64,000 nucleotides of DNA from an uncultured Rubripirellula sp. GTDB taxonomy: Bacteria > Planctomycetota > Planctomycetia > Pirellulales > Pirellulaceae. Numbering within the stretch: the stretch's first letter is position 1; the number at the start of each line of letters is the position of its first letter. Below the pieces are notes generated by a model. It saw only the letters and a list, made by a program, of their open reading frames with translations, had not been told where the DNA came from and did no database searches. The position numbers were made by a program, and so were the translations under genes. This document shows, in pieces, positions 1-9,213 of the stretch. The DNA is taken from the NCBI GenBank assembly GCA_938075415.1, contig CALJHC010000020.1, positions 124,001-188,000 on the forward strand. Direction: 5' to 3'.

Positions 1-1976
1 GACTGCTGTTTCAACCATGCCATCGCCGTTTTTAAATCCTCCAGTTCTATTTCACCAACTCTACCGCGAATCTTCCATGCATCGCTGAGTCCTCTTCCAG
101 CACTGGATCGATTGTCAATCAAGAACGTTGCAATGCCTTGCCGAGCTAAAAGTTCACGGTAAAGAGATCGAGTTCCGGCCCAACGATTTTTGGCAATGGG
201 AGAACCTGGACCGCCATACACCTCGACCACAACGGGCACCGGCGAATCATCATTTTTGGTGGGACGAATCAACATGCCGGGCACACTGAGTTCATCGCTC
301 AATGGGATTGAAAAAAGTTCTGGTTGATGCAGAGGTTGATGTAGATTCAATTGAGCATCGGTAATCAACCACGATCGATCGGTTTGCAGCGAATGAGCCG
401 AAATCTTGGCTGGATGAGAAGCTGAGCTGTGCACATCAACCATCCAGTTTCCATCCGGGCTCAATGAAGGTTGGTGCCAGCCGGCATCTGAGGTGATGCA
501 TTGGGAAGTCGATTTGGATTCGACCAACGGATTACCCTCGATAAGTGCTTGAGCGGTTGCCGAGGGGTTATCGAGCATTGCATTCGGCAAGTCAGTTCGA
601 TAGAGGTGCTGCTCAACGGTTCGCGTCAGCGCATCAGCGGTATAGTAAAGCGTCTGTTCGTCGGGTGAGATCCAAAAATCGCGCACATCAATTTTGGAGG
701 GCGTGACGGATCTTGTTTTCTGCTGGTGCTTCGCAACGGGTTTCTTGGAATCAGTTTGTTGTTGAATGTGGTACAGCTGGCCATAACCACTCGGTAATTC
801 ACTTCGCCAAAGAAAATCGCCATTGCGGAAATATCCTGGCTCAGCTGGTGGTTCAATCCAACTGTTGCTTTCCTCTTGAAGCACCAGGGTGTCGTTTGAT
901 CCGAAACGTTGCTTCATTCTCGGATCAATCACGTGGATTTCCCGCCAAGATTGTTGACGATCAGAGAGCGAATAGATCAGACCGCCTTGGTAAGGGTGCC
1001 ACCAAACACCTGTGATAAGTCGCTCTCGAGCCGCGGTGGAGGTGACAAGTTCTTTCGGTTTAGGAATGCGACCCGATTCGATGCGTCGCAGATCCCATAA
1101 TTGCAGCGTTGCATGGGGGATCGGGTCACCGGCTTTGGGATAACGGCTAACGACTCCAATGCCCCGTTGGCCACTCGATGAGCCAAGAGAGTAGGACGGT
1201 ACTTCCTCAATGTCTATTTTGAGACTGGCAAGCCAATTTCCATCATGGCTGAACCAAAAGCCACGGAAATTACCTCTGCCATAAATCTCTTCCTGATAGG
1301 TCCAGTCCAGCCGTCCGTTAAGTAAGACATCCGATCCGTCCTGACTTAATTGGAAACGGCGATTCCGCTCAGTATCCATTAAATAAAGATTGTTCTTCTC
1401 AACGTAAGCAACAATTTTCCCAGTCGGATCCATTGCGATTTCTTGCCACTCCGTCACGTTACGAGATAGCCATCTCGCCCCTTTTGATTGCGAGACGATT
1501 GCCAATGATTGATTGATTTTTGCAAGAAATGTTTCCTCTTCTGACTTCAGTTGTGCAACGGCTGTGTTCACTGCTGACTTCGCTTGGGATTCAGAGACAT
1601 CTTCAAGTTGCATTAATTTTTCAATCAAGGATTGGGCAACCTTCCAATCGGATTCGGTTCCGGTTTTCAGATCAAGTTGCTTCCAAGTCTCGTCCCGCAA
1701 CACCAGCAGTTGAGAATCAACATCGTCGACCCAGTGCGTTGATGTCGTCTTGCCATCGAAGTCAATTTGGTTGAGGGGGTGGTAGAGCGTTTCCAACGTC
1801 AGATCAGAAACACGTTCACTTTTATCTGCTTTGTTGTCTTGATCATTTTGTGCACCCAGAACGACTTGCCACGTAGGCATCGGTGCGAGCACCAGAAGGC
1901 AGTAAATTCCGGTGATGCGAAAATAGTGGTTGGTAATGAGCCTGAAATCAGGAAGAAATTGAGATCCACGGTGCAT
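1..1976 (-). CDS. Dipeptidyl-peptidase IV family serine peptidase (S9B), 3' end cut by window
   Basis: About 658 codons are open leftward from an ATG at 1976 to the window edge. A hydrophobic stretch about 20-40 residues in suggests a signal peptide or anchor. The middle is beta-propeller-like; near residue 220 it has YQEEIYGRG, the DPP-IV propeller hallmark, and further on YYTAD-type blade motifs. The last visible part, with VVVEVYGGPGS and then VGEIELEDLKTAMAWLKQ, is the start of the alpha/beta-hydrolase domain just before the catalytic serine. The Ser-Asp-His triad therefore lies outside the window and cannot be checked. By family it removes N-terminal dipeptides from peptides, probably in the periplasm. 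The frame was read by eye in several places without a break. Confidence 0.87.
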   Translation of the reverse strand, partial: MHRGSQFLPDFRLITNHYFRITGIYCLLVLAPMPTWQVVLGAQNDQDNKADKSERVSDLTLETLYHPLNQIDFDGKTTSTHWVDDVDSQLLVLRDETWKQLDLKTGTESDWKVAQSLIEKLMQLEDVSESQAKSAVNTAVAQLKSEEETFLAKINQSLAIVSQSKGARWLSRNVTEWQEIAMDPTGKIVAYVEKNNLYLMDTERNRRFQLSQDGSDVLLNGRLDWTYQEEIYGRGNFRGFWFSHDGNWLASLKIDIEEVPSYSLGSSSGQRGIGVVSRYPKAGDPIPHATLQLWDLRRIESGRIPKPKELVTSTAARERLITGVWWHPYQGGLIYSLSDRQQSWREIHVIDPRMKQRFGSNDTLVLQEESNSWIEPPAEPGYFRNGDFLWRSELPSGYGQLYHIQQQTDSKKPVAKHQQKTRSVTPSKIDVRDFWISPDEQTLYYTADALTRTVEQHLYRTDLPNAMLDNPSATAQALIEGNPLVESKSTSQCITSDAGWHQPSLSPDGNWMVDVHSSASHPAKISAHSLQTDRSWLITDAQLNLHQPLHQPELFSIPLSDELSVPGMLIRPTKNDDSPVPVVVEVYGGPGSPIAKNRWAGTRSLYRELLARQGIATFLIDNRSSAGRGLSDAWKIRGRVGEIELEDLKTAMAWLKQQ

Positions 1977-2144
1977 TGATTGACTTCGTAATCTGAGTGG
2001 AAAAGATAAGTATGAGATTCCGTGTGCCATTGTGATGGTGAACGGTTGCTTGAAGGTGTGACTGTTTCACATGAAGTAGTCAGACCGAGATGACCAGGCG
2101 AAGTTACGGTAACGACGCGAACATGACACGCCTTGGCTTTTTCA

Positions 2145-2930
2145 TCATGGCCATACGGCAGTTCTCTTCTCAAGGAAGGCAAGGATGCCCTCCTTTGCTG
2201 AATCAGTAGTGCAAATGGCGGCGCTGCGAGCTGCCGCCGCCGCAAGTTGAGTGAACAGGAATTCGCCGCAACCATCATTCAAAAGTTGCTTGGTTGCTTG
2301 CTGGGCTTCCCGAGGCGCCCTCGCGCACTGCTTTCCCAAATCGGAAGCAGTGACCCAAATCTGGTCTGGGGACACCGGCTTAGGACAAACACCGATTCGG
2401 TAGGCCTCCGATGCATCTAAATGTTGACCCGTGAGGAGTAATCGAGATGCAAGGTTCGATCCATAACGAAAGTGAAGCAGTGCCGCGGTGGGGCCATTCA
2501 TTAATCCGTGAAGGATGGCTGGTGAAGCTAAGTAGGCATTGTCCGAGAGGATCATGAGGTCCGATGCAAGCACCAGACCCAGCCCCGCGTCAATCGCACC
2601 CCCATCGACGGCAGCAATAATGGGCTTGGGGAAGCGAAGCATCTGCTCATACAGTTCAGCTAGTCGTCGCCAAAGTGAGTGCCATTGTGATAGCGATTCG
2701 GATGTCTCCATCTCCCCAATCGCTTTGAACACCTGAAGGTCCATCCCTGAGCAAAAGTGGTCACCGCTTCCCGAGAGAACAACCGCAGAGATGTTTTTTT
2801 CTTGATGCAGGTCTGAGAAAGCAGTCGAGAGGTCTTCGAGAATCTGTGGATTCAGAGCGTTTCGAACATTCGTACGCTCCATCAAGATCGTTGCAACGGA
2901 TTGATGGATTTTGACGTCGACGTATTGCAC
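2145..2930 (-). CDS. Enoyl-CoA hydratase/isomerase family protein
   Basis: A 261-residue crotonase-fold protein, the usual family length. The conserved segments are visible: HFCSGMDL around residue 57, which forms half of the oxyanion hole, and AAVDGGAIDAGLGLVLASD around residue 107, which forms the second half. The family hydrates, isomerises or cleaves acyl-CoA thioesters in the cytoplasm; the exact substrate cannot be read from the sequence. The start is GTG at 2930, supported by an AAGG about 8 bases upstream. It lies 168 bp before the S9 peptidase on the same strand, so cotranscription is possible but not shown. Confidence 0.85.
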   Translation of the reverse strand: MQYVDVKIHQSVATILMERTNVRNALNPQILEDLSTAFSDLHQEKNISAVVLSGSGDHFCSGMDLQVFKAIGEMETSESLSQWHSLWRRLAELYEQMLRFPKPIIAAVDGGAIDAGLGLVLASDLMILSDNAYLASPAILHGLMNGPTAALLHFRYGSNLASRLLLTGQHLDASEAYRIGVCPKPVSPDQIWVTASDLGKQCARAPREAQQATKQLLNDGCGEFLFTQLAAAAARSAAICTTDSAKEGILAFLEKRTAVWP

Positions 2931-3300
2931 GATGCTACCTTTTCAAGGCTTGGTGGGGTCACAGGTGACTTCATTATAGACCCCGAATGTTTTGGCCCTC
3001 ATCCCCCATCAAAGTTGCTACCGAAAAAGGTCACTCAATTTCTTTACTTTCGAGATGAAATAGGTTTTTTGCCAAGAAAGTCGGTGTAAGTGCTGATTGG
3101 CATGCTGATAGCCTCCTTTCCAAGTATTTGCATTTGGATGGCCCAATCCAACCAAGCCCCGAGGCTTGGTAGGGCAGACACAAGTTGAGAGAAGGAGCGG
3201 ACGGATCTTCGAATTGCCGAGATCATGGGAAAGAAACTAGCATGTGGAGAGAAGGTTGTTATTCAAGTTTTGAGCACCGTCCTCGCCAATAGTGCCCTCA

Positions 3301-3330
3301 AGGTTGGCGACATGGAGGTTGGCGACATAG
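3301..3330. repeat. 15-bp tandem duplication
   Basis: The unit aggttggcgacat(g/a)g occurs twice head to tail at 3301-3315 and 3316-3330, with 14 of 15 bases identical. It lies in a spacer without genes. Confidence 0.8.
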
Positions 3331-3825
3331 ATCAGTGCATGCATCGATTTTGCTCTGCAGGAGTTCACTCCGAAGAGCTTTCCGGCATGCCTGCCACGGT
3401 TTCTTTCGGCTCCGGATTTATCAGCAAGTTGTCGCCTTGAGGGCTGAGAAAGGGTTCTGGCGAGAACACGGTCGCTTGATAATCACCGCGTCCTGCGAGA
3501 TGCGTTGTGATGAAATATTTTGCACTCGATCATTCCGATTACTGCGTTGCCATGCGGTTTCAAAGTGTACAAGCAATCTGACCCTGTCTTTTGTGGGACG
3601 AATCCAACAAATGCGGGCAATCATGCAAAGTGATGGGATTCACATGGATGACAGCGGTGATAACCACCAGTGGCGGCAAAAACTCCTCTGTATGCGTTTC
3701 AGGGTGCTGGTTTTTCCCGTACTGCGAGATGGAATAAAACACCGCGTACAAATAAGACGAGAGGCGATTCAATAAACCTGATCAGAAGGTTTGATCGACC
3801 TATGACAAAAGAGGAGCCGTTACCT

Positions 3826-3897
3826 ATGATTGAACTTTCCGAGAAGGTGACAAGATTGATTCGTCAGATGAGCGATCTGATGATCCCAGCAGGTTGA
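3826..3897 (+). CDS. Possible 23-residue small protein or leader peptide
   Basis: An ATG at 3826 opens a 23-codon frame ending in TGA at 3897. A GAGGAG Shine-Dalgarno-like element at 3811-3816 sits 9 bases upstream. The product starts MIELSEKVTRLIRQMSDL and looks like an amphipathic helix. It ends 68 bp before the likely start of the PAS-GAF-receiver gene, so it could be a small partner, a leader, or chance. An in-frame ATG at 3802 would lengthen it to 31 residues. I do not recognise a family. Confidence 0.3.
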   Translation: MIELSEKVTRLIRQMSDLMIPAG

Positions 3898-3965
3898 TTG
3901 ACTGGATCGGGGGGGCAGTTTGAGATGCCTCAACTAGGCGGATGCAGAGTGGGAGAACAAGATCG

Positions 3966-5744
3966 ATGAATCGGTCGAAACAGGCCTCAGAGTCCGATGA
4001 TGGACAGCGAAAATTCATTTGCGTGGGCGATCCGCAGGCTTTTCCCTCTGAGGTGAATCCTGAACGGCTCATTTTGCTTGATGGATCGGTCCCGGTCTTG
4101 GATGAACTGTGTGAGCCCTCGGTAGATGGGGTGTGGATCACCCGCGATCAATTTCCTCGCGTCAGTGAATTGCGTGGTCTTGCGCAAAGCGGCGCGATGC
4201 TTCGGGATATGCCCGAAGGCGTTGCATTGATTGATTATGATAATCGCGTTTTATGGGCCAATCGTCGACTTCTGGATTGGTCGGGGTGCGATGAGAATTC
4301 AGCGGTCGGACGGGATTTCTACGAAATGCTGTCGAATCCAGAAATTATGGGACCGGATTTTTGTCCGTTTCACACCGCCATGGCCACCGGCGAGGAAAGC
4401 AGTAGCACCTTGCAAGCCAGCGAAAATCGCTACTTCCAAGTTCATGCCTCAACGATTGAGCATCCGAATCGATCTCAGCAACTCATTGTCACGGTAAGTG
4501 ACATCACCAAGGAGATTCTTCAGCAACAGAAGCTGGCTGCGATTCACCAAGCAGGCCGCGACTTGGCTGATTTGCGTCCCAATGAAATCTTCATGATGGA
4601 GGTTGATGAGCGGATTGAGCTGCTGAAAGAGAATATTCGCCACTACCTGAGTGATCTGCTGAACTTTCAAGTCATTGAAATTCGCTTGCTAGAGCATGCG
4701 ACTGGGAATTTGGTTCCGCTGCTAAGTGTTGGAATTGATCAGGATGCGGCGGATCGTCAGCTTTATGCTCATCCGCAAGGTAACGGCGTTACAGGTTATG
4801 TAGCGGCGAGCGGTCGTAGTTACGTTTGCCAAGATGTCGATAACGATCCCCTCTTCATCCCGGGAGCAAATAGCACCCGAAGCTCAATCACCGCACCGCT
4901 AATCCTGCATGACCAAGTGCTCGGTACTTTGAATGTCGAGAGTCCTGATACTTCAGCGTTTTCCGATAGTGATCTTCAATTCCTTGAAATCTTCGCGCGT
5001 GACGTCGCCTTTGCGCTCAATACGCTTGAGTTACTGGTGGCGCAAAAAGCGAATACCGCTCAGCAAAGTTGTGATGCGATCCATAGTGCTGTCGCAATGC
5101 CCGTTGATGAAATTCTTAACGATGCGGTCAACGTGATGGAGGGATACATTGGCCACAGCCCAGAGGTCGTGGATCGACTCCAGCGGATTCTTCACAACGC
5201 ACGCGACATCAAGCAGACCATTCAGCAGATTGGTCAAAAAATGACACCGATGGAAGCGGTTCCTGCTGGGATTGAAACAACCCAGAACGTCGCCTTGCGC
5301 GGGAAGAAAATTCTGGTGGTTGATGCTGATAATCAAGTTCGCGAAGATGCCCACAGGTTGCTGGAACGCTATGGATGTATCGTCGAAACGGCACACAAAG
5401 GGGATGAAGCTGTTTTGATGGTTCGTGGTAGCGGCGGTTATGAAAGCTATGATGTGATCATTAGCGACATACGCCTGCCTGATTACAGTGGTTATCAGTT
5501 GATGCTGCGTCTGGGAAAAATCATGCAACGCGTTCCGATGGTTCTCATGACGGGTTTTGGTTATGACCCCGGACATTCCATTGTCAAAGCGAGACAAAAC
5601 GGCTTGCATCCGAAGTGTGTCTTGTTCAAGCCATTCCGTCTTGATCAGTTGATTGACGTTATCAATACCATCTTGGAATTGAACGTTGAGGATCCATTAA
5701 AAGAATCGGCACCTGAATCCAAAGAAGGTCACCCTGTGGATTGA
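3966..5744 (+). CDS. PAS-GAF-receiver signalling protein without a kinase ATPase domain
   Basis: A 592-residue protein if started at ATG 3966, which has GGAG about 10 bases upstream; the upstream in-frame ATG at 3942 has no usable ribosome site. Domains in order: unassigned N-terminal 70 residues, PAS about 75-182 (MPEGVALID, ANRRLLDWSG), a linker helix, GAF about 217-357 (YAHPQGNGVTGYVAASG, APLILHDQVLGTLNVES), a helical pair about 365-427 that resembles a degenerate HisKA dimerisation domain, and a C-terminal receiver about 447-572. The receiver has its acidic pair, phosphoacceptor D501 in IISDIRLP, T529 and K555. No HATPase_c domain is present, so it cannot be a complete histidine kinase. 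It is cytoplasmic and converges on a single-domain response regulator at 5947-6381. Confidence 0.85.
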   Translation: MNRSKQASESDDGQRKFICVGDPQAFPSEVNPERLILLDGSVPVLDELCEPSVDGVWITRDQFPRVSELRGLAQSGAMLRDMPEGVALIDYDNRVLWANRRLLDWSGCDENSAVGRDFYEMLSNPEIMGPDFCPFHTAMATGEESSSTLQASENRYFQVHASTIEHPNRSQQLIVTVSDITKEILQQQKLAAIHQAGRDLADLRPNEIFMMEVDERIELLKENIRHYLSDLLNFQVIEIRLLEHATGNLVPLLSVGIDQDAADRQLYAHPQGNGVTGYVAASGRSYVCQDVDNDPLFIPGANSTRSSITAPLILHDQVLGTLNVESPDTSAFSDSDLQFLEIFARDVAFALNTLELLVAQKANTAQQSCDAIHSAVAMPVDEILNDAVNVMEGYIGHSPEVVDRLQRILHNARDIKQTIQQIGQKMTPMEAVPAGIETTQNVALRGKKILVVDADNQVREDAHRLLERYGCIVETAHKGDEAVLMVRGSGGYESYDVIISDIRLPDYSGYQLMLRLGKIMQRVPMVLMTGFGYDPGHSIVKARQNGLHPKCVLFKPFRLDQLIDVINTILELNVEDPLKESAPESKEGHPVD

Positions 5745-5830
5745 TTCCCCAAGAGTTGTTCGCGATTGAGCAACGAACGCGTTGGTAAGTTCTGACACTG
5801 GAAAGGTGTTGCCGACGTGCCACTCATCTC

Positions 5831-5864
5831 AGAGTGTTAGAAATTCCAGAGTGTTAGAAATTCA
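5831..5864. repeat. 17-bp tandem duplication between convergent signalling genes
   Basis: The unit agagtgttagaaattc(c/a) is present twice at 5831-5847 and 5848-5864, with 16 of 17 bases identical, in the spacer between the PAS-GAF-receiver gene and the response regulator. Confidence 0.85.
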
Positions 5865-5946
5865 CCAAGGCTGGGATTGCTTTTGGTGGAACTCGTGATC
5901 AACCAGCAACCACTGGGCGATGGTTGATTCATCTTCATGACTCAAG

Positions 5947-6381
5947 CTAGTGATCTTTTCGATCTTCCATTTCTTGAATGTACTGCCGCAGGCGGTTGAG
6001 CTCATCCTCGGTACCTTTAAGCTTGAGCATGTTTTCGACACGCTTTGTCAGTTCCACTTTGTTGACCGGTTTGCTGAGGAAGTCATCAGTTCCCGCATTG
6101 ACTGCTCTCTCGATGTCGCCAAGTTCATTCAGGGCGGTGACCATCAAGATCATGATCCGTTTCGACTCTGGATCATCCTTGAGTTGTTTGCAGACCTCGA
6201 AACCGCTTAGTTTTGGCATCATGACATCAAGCAAAACAAGATCAGGCTTGAATGAAGCGACTTTGTCAAGCGTATCCTGACCGTCGATCGACGTCTCAAG
6301 TTCGCAATCAATGTTGATGAGATAAGCCTCGAGCAACTCGCGATTAGCGTCATTGTCATCGGCAATCAAAATTCGGTGCAT
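5947..6381 (-). CDS. Single-domain response regulator
   Basis: A 144-residue CheY-like receiver. Key residues are all present: D8/D9, phosphoacceptor D52 in LVLLDVMMP, T82 and K104 in FLSKP. The C-terminal 25 residues are charged and helical (TEDELNRLRQYIQEMED), probably a short coiled coil. There is no DNA-binding or enzymatic output domain, so it should signal by protein-protein contact or act in a phosphorelay. The neighbouring PAS-GAF-receiver gene on the opposite strand is a plausible pathway partner, but no histidine kinase is seen in the window. Confidence 0.92.
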   Translation of the reverse strand: MHRILIADDNDANRELLEAYLINIDCELETSIDGQDTLDKVASFKPDLVLLDVMMPKLSGFEVCKQLKDDPESKRIMILMVTALNELGDIERAVNAGTDDFLSKPVNKVELTKRVENMLKLKGTEDELNRLRQYIQEMEDRKDH

Positions 6382-6524
6382 AGTGCCGTCTTTGTCGCGA
6401 CAGGGAGATGGATATTCGTGAATGCATTATTTCTCGACAGGGTTTTCAATCTCAGACCACTGAATACCACAAGGTTAACGGATACCTTCTGTTTTCTTGC
6501 CGAGGGAGATACTGGTCAGTGATT

Positions 6525-7787
6525 TTAAACGGGATTAACTGCGGCGGTCCGACCGGCTGGAACGGGAAAATTTTCGCAAAGTTGAGAGATCTCGCGACGA
6601 ATTGTTTCCAGTAATGCAGCGTCGTCAGCCCCTTGAAGTGCCTGGTAAATCCATTGGCCAACTTGCTTCATTTCATCGGTACCCATCCCTCGGGTTGTCA
6701 AGGCAGGCGTTCCGATACGGATACCCGATGGATCCATCGGCTTTCTCGTGTCAAACGGAATCATGTTCATGTTGACTGTGATACCACATTGGTCCAGGGC
6801 CGCTTCAGCTTTTTTACCACCCAGTCCCAATCCCGTGACGTTCACTAACATCAAATGATTGTCGGTGCCGCCGCTTACCAACGGCAATCCAAGCTGCATC
6901 AGTGTTTCCGCAAGCGTTTTTGCATTGTCAACGACGGACTGTCCGTAAAGCTTGTAGTCATCGGTCATTGCTTCGCCAAAGCAAATGGCCTTGCCTGCGA
7001 TGACATGCATCAAGGGACCGCCTTGCGTGCCTGGGAAAACACTACGGTTAATATCCTTGAGTCGCTCCTCTTTGCAAAGGATTAAACCGCTTCGCGGACC
7101 TCGCAACGTTTTGTGTGTCGTTGTGGTCACATAATCGGCATGAGGAACTGGGCTGTTATGAACACCTGCTGCCACTAGTCCGGCATAGTGAGCCATGTCA
7201 GCAAGCAGCAACGCTCCGACTTCGTTTGCAATCTCAGCGAACCGTTCATGTGGAATCTCTCGAGGGTAGGCACTGGCTCCCGCAACGATCAGCTTCGGGC
7301 GGTGCTCGCGTGCCAGCGAGACAATCTGGTCGAAGTCCAGTCGATGATTCTCAGGATCAACACCATAGGAATGAAAATTGTAGAGCTGCCCGCTTATGTT
7401 TAACCGCATTCCGTGTGTGAGGTGTCCCCCCTGAGCCAAGTCAAGGCCCAGTACAGTATCACCCGGCTTGAGACAGCTGAGATAAACGGCAGTGTTAGCT
7501 TGTGATCCACTATGCGGCTGCACATTCGCTGCTTCCGCACCAAATAATGCCTTGGCTCGATCAATTGCCAAGGTCTCAACGACATCAACATGATGGCATC
7601 CGCCGTAATAACGACGGCCAGGGTAACCCTCGGCATACTTGTTGGTTAAAACACTTCCAGCCGCTTCCATGATCGCCAAACTTGTGTAGTTCTCACTCGC
7701 GATCATTTCCAATCCATCTTGCTGCCGCGTTGCCTCGGCTTCGATGGCTTCCCAAACTTGTGGGTCTTGCTGTTGCAGAGAATTCAT
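6525..7787 (-). CDS. glyA: Serine hydroxymethyltransferase
   Basis: A 420-residue PLP enzyme of the normal SHMT length. It interconverts serine and glycine while charging tetrahydrofolate with a one-carbon unit. Visible hallmarks are SENYTS (31-36), [13 protein letters not shown] (51-63), PHSGSQAN (91-98), and [17 protein letters not shown] with the PLP lysine K226. It starts at ATG 7787. The gene stands alone: 143 bp separate it from the response regulator downstream, and 1.4 kb of gene-free DNA lies upstream. I looked for a glycine riboswitch upstream and did not recognise one. Confidence 0.97.
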   Translation of the reverse strand: MNSLQQQDPQVWEAIEAEATRQQDGLEMIASENYTSLAIMEAAGSVLTNKYAEGYPGRRYYGGCHHVDVVETLAIDRAKALFGAEAANVQPHSGSQANTAVYLSCLKPGDTVLGLDLAQGGHLTHGMRLNISGQLYNFHSYGVDPENHRLDFDQIVSLAREHRPKLIVAGASAYPREIPHERFAEIANEVGALLLADMAHYAGLVAAGVHNSPVPHADYVTTTTHKTLRGPRSGLILCKEERLKDINRSVFPGTQGGPLMHVIAGKAICFGEAMTDDYKLYGQSVVDNAKTLAETLMQLGLPLVSGGTDNHLMLVNVTGLGLGGKKAEAALDQCGITVNMNMIPFDTRKPMDPSGIRIGTPALTTRGMGTDEMKQVGQWIYQALQGADDAALLETIRREISQLCENFPVPAGRTAAVNPV

Positions 7788-8514
7788 TCGATGTCGTTTT
7801 TGAAGTTAGTAGAAAAGACATGGATCGATAACGAGGCGAACACCTCGCCAGCAGATGACGATACGTGATTCTCGACCCGCGGACAAAAAACGTCAATGTC
7901 CGCCGAGCGTTGACCGCACGCAAGATTGAATCTCAACCAAAGCTGCTGGACAGTTTTGGTAACAGGAGGCAGTTGAATTGTTCAAACCAGCTTAGCATTA
8001 CCATCGGTCGTGTCATGCGAGTCAAACGGTCGCCGGGTCCGATTCTTATTGCTTCCCATAGTTTTCGGACACCAGTTGTTTCCAAACACCAGCATTGTTT
8101 GTGAATGCCATCGTCAGCTGTTTCCGCCGGACATTATGATGAGTGATGGGAATCCTAAAACCCGGAGCCATCGGATTTTGCCATCGTATTTTCTCGTGTT
8201 TCACCGCAAAACCTGTCTCCGTTCTGACCTCATTTTTTGTCTCTTTCTGCAATCCGTGTCTTTGTGTTCAGCATTCCGACGTGCGTATTCCTGCCGGAAC
8301 GAAATCTGATGGACCTTCATCGCAGCAATGGCGGCTGTACCAGTCAACGGCGAATGCTTTTGTCCCACAAGTCAGATCGTTTTCGCAAAACGACGATCTG
8401 CTGAATCAAGCTGTTCCAATTGCCTTTTTGCCTACCGTAGGCCAAAAATCAGGGGTTCCTAATTCGATTTTGGCGTGAGTGAATGCCCAGTCATCTAAAT
8501 CTAAACGCTTTTGC

Positions 8515-8540
8515 TTGGTGATTTAATTTGGTGATTTAAT
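8515..8540. repeat. 13-bp perfect tandem duplication
   Basis: The unit ttggtgatttaat occurs at 8515-8527 and again at 8528-8540 without mismatch, in the large spacer upstream of the metalloprotease gene. Confidence 0.8.
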
Positions 8541-8888
8541 TTTGATGGGTCCTTGTAATCCTCATCCGGGGTAGAAGGTCGCGACTCGACTGCTTACAGA
8601 TGCGGATCCTCGAGATGGCAGAACTACAGAACCCCCTCTCTGGAAGTGTCTTCGGCGTTTTTTTCGCCTGAACCGAGGCGAAAGTTTCTAGGCAATAACA
8701 ATTAGCCCGCTGGAAGATCATGGTTACCCATTGCTCGCAATTGGTGGGTAAACGAACCGTTTTAGTCGTCAATGTTGAGAACACACCTTGGCTGTTGGTG
8801 ACGTGGGCAATCTGCTCACCGAGTTGACGGCGAAAAAAAACAAATAACTTGCCTAACTAGCCCTTTTTGAATGAAATGCAAAGTTAAG

Positions 8889-8910
8889 ATGAAGGTCTGC
8901 CTTCATTTTT
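8889..8910 (+). terminator. Terminator-like hairpin without an annotated upstream gene
   Basis: atgaagg at 8889-8895 pairs with ccttcat at 8900-8906 around a 4-base loop and is followed by TTTT. The short stem and short T run make it a weak intrinsic-terminator candidate. There is no rightward gene before it, so it could end an unannotated small RNA or be chance. Confidence 0.3.
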
Positions 8911-9213
8911 GCGGTTCAAAGAGGCCTCCGATTGAGTGGAACCCGCGGAGATGAGTCCAGGCTGAGGCTTGGCGGGCTTGGTTAATAACCAAGAGCATGC
9001 CTTGCCAGACGTGATAGCGAGAGACGCGTTGGTTCAGATTTAACGAGAAAACCGCCGTTTTTCCACGCAGCAACCACACTAAGGCAAAAGTAACTTCCGT
9101 TTATTCGGGCGCTGGTGCAACAGATTGAGGTTGGAAGACGATTTCTGGCCAATCTCTGCGCCTCGGTGACCTACCGTTGAAGGATGACATTCCTCCCAGA
9201 AGCAAGATGACCT

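Larger units (their letters stand above)
2931..3965. other. Gene-poor spacer of about 1 kb
   Basis: No convincing gene is seen on either strand, apart from one possible short reading frame at 3826-3897 listed separately. Longer open frames here (for example 3335-3775) have compositions like random translation and match no family I know. The stretch contains a 15-bp tandem duplication at 3301-3330. Confidence 0.6.
7788..9213. other. Gene-free spacer of 1.4 kb between divergent genes
   Basis: This is the longest non-coding stretch of the window, lying between divergent glyA and the metalloprotease gene, so it must hold both promoters. No open frame looks like a protein. It contains a 13-bp tandem duplication at 8515-8540 and a terminator-like hairpin at 8889-8910 that has no annotated gene in front of it. 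Confidence 0.6.

Noticed and set aside
3335..3775. 146-codon frame in the spacer before the PAS-GAF gene
   Set aside because: Cys/Arg/His-rich composition typical of chance translation, no ribosome site, no family.
7788..8100. Glycine or folate riboswitch before glyA
   Set aside because: No conserved aptamer core recognised in the leader.
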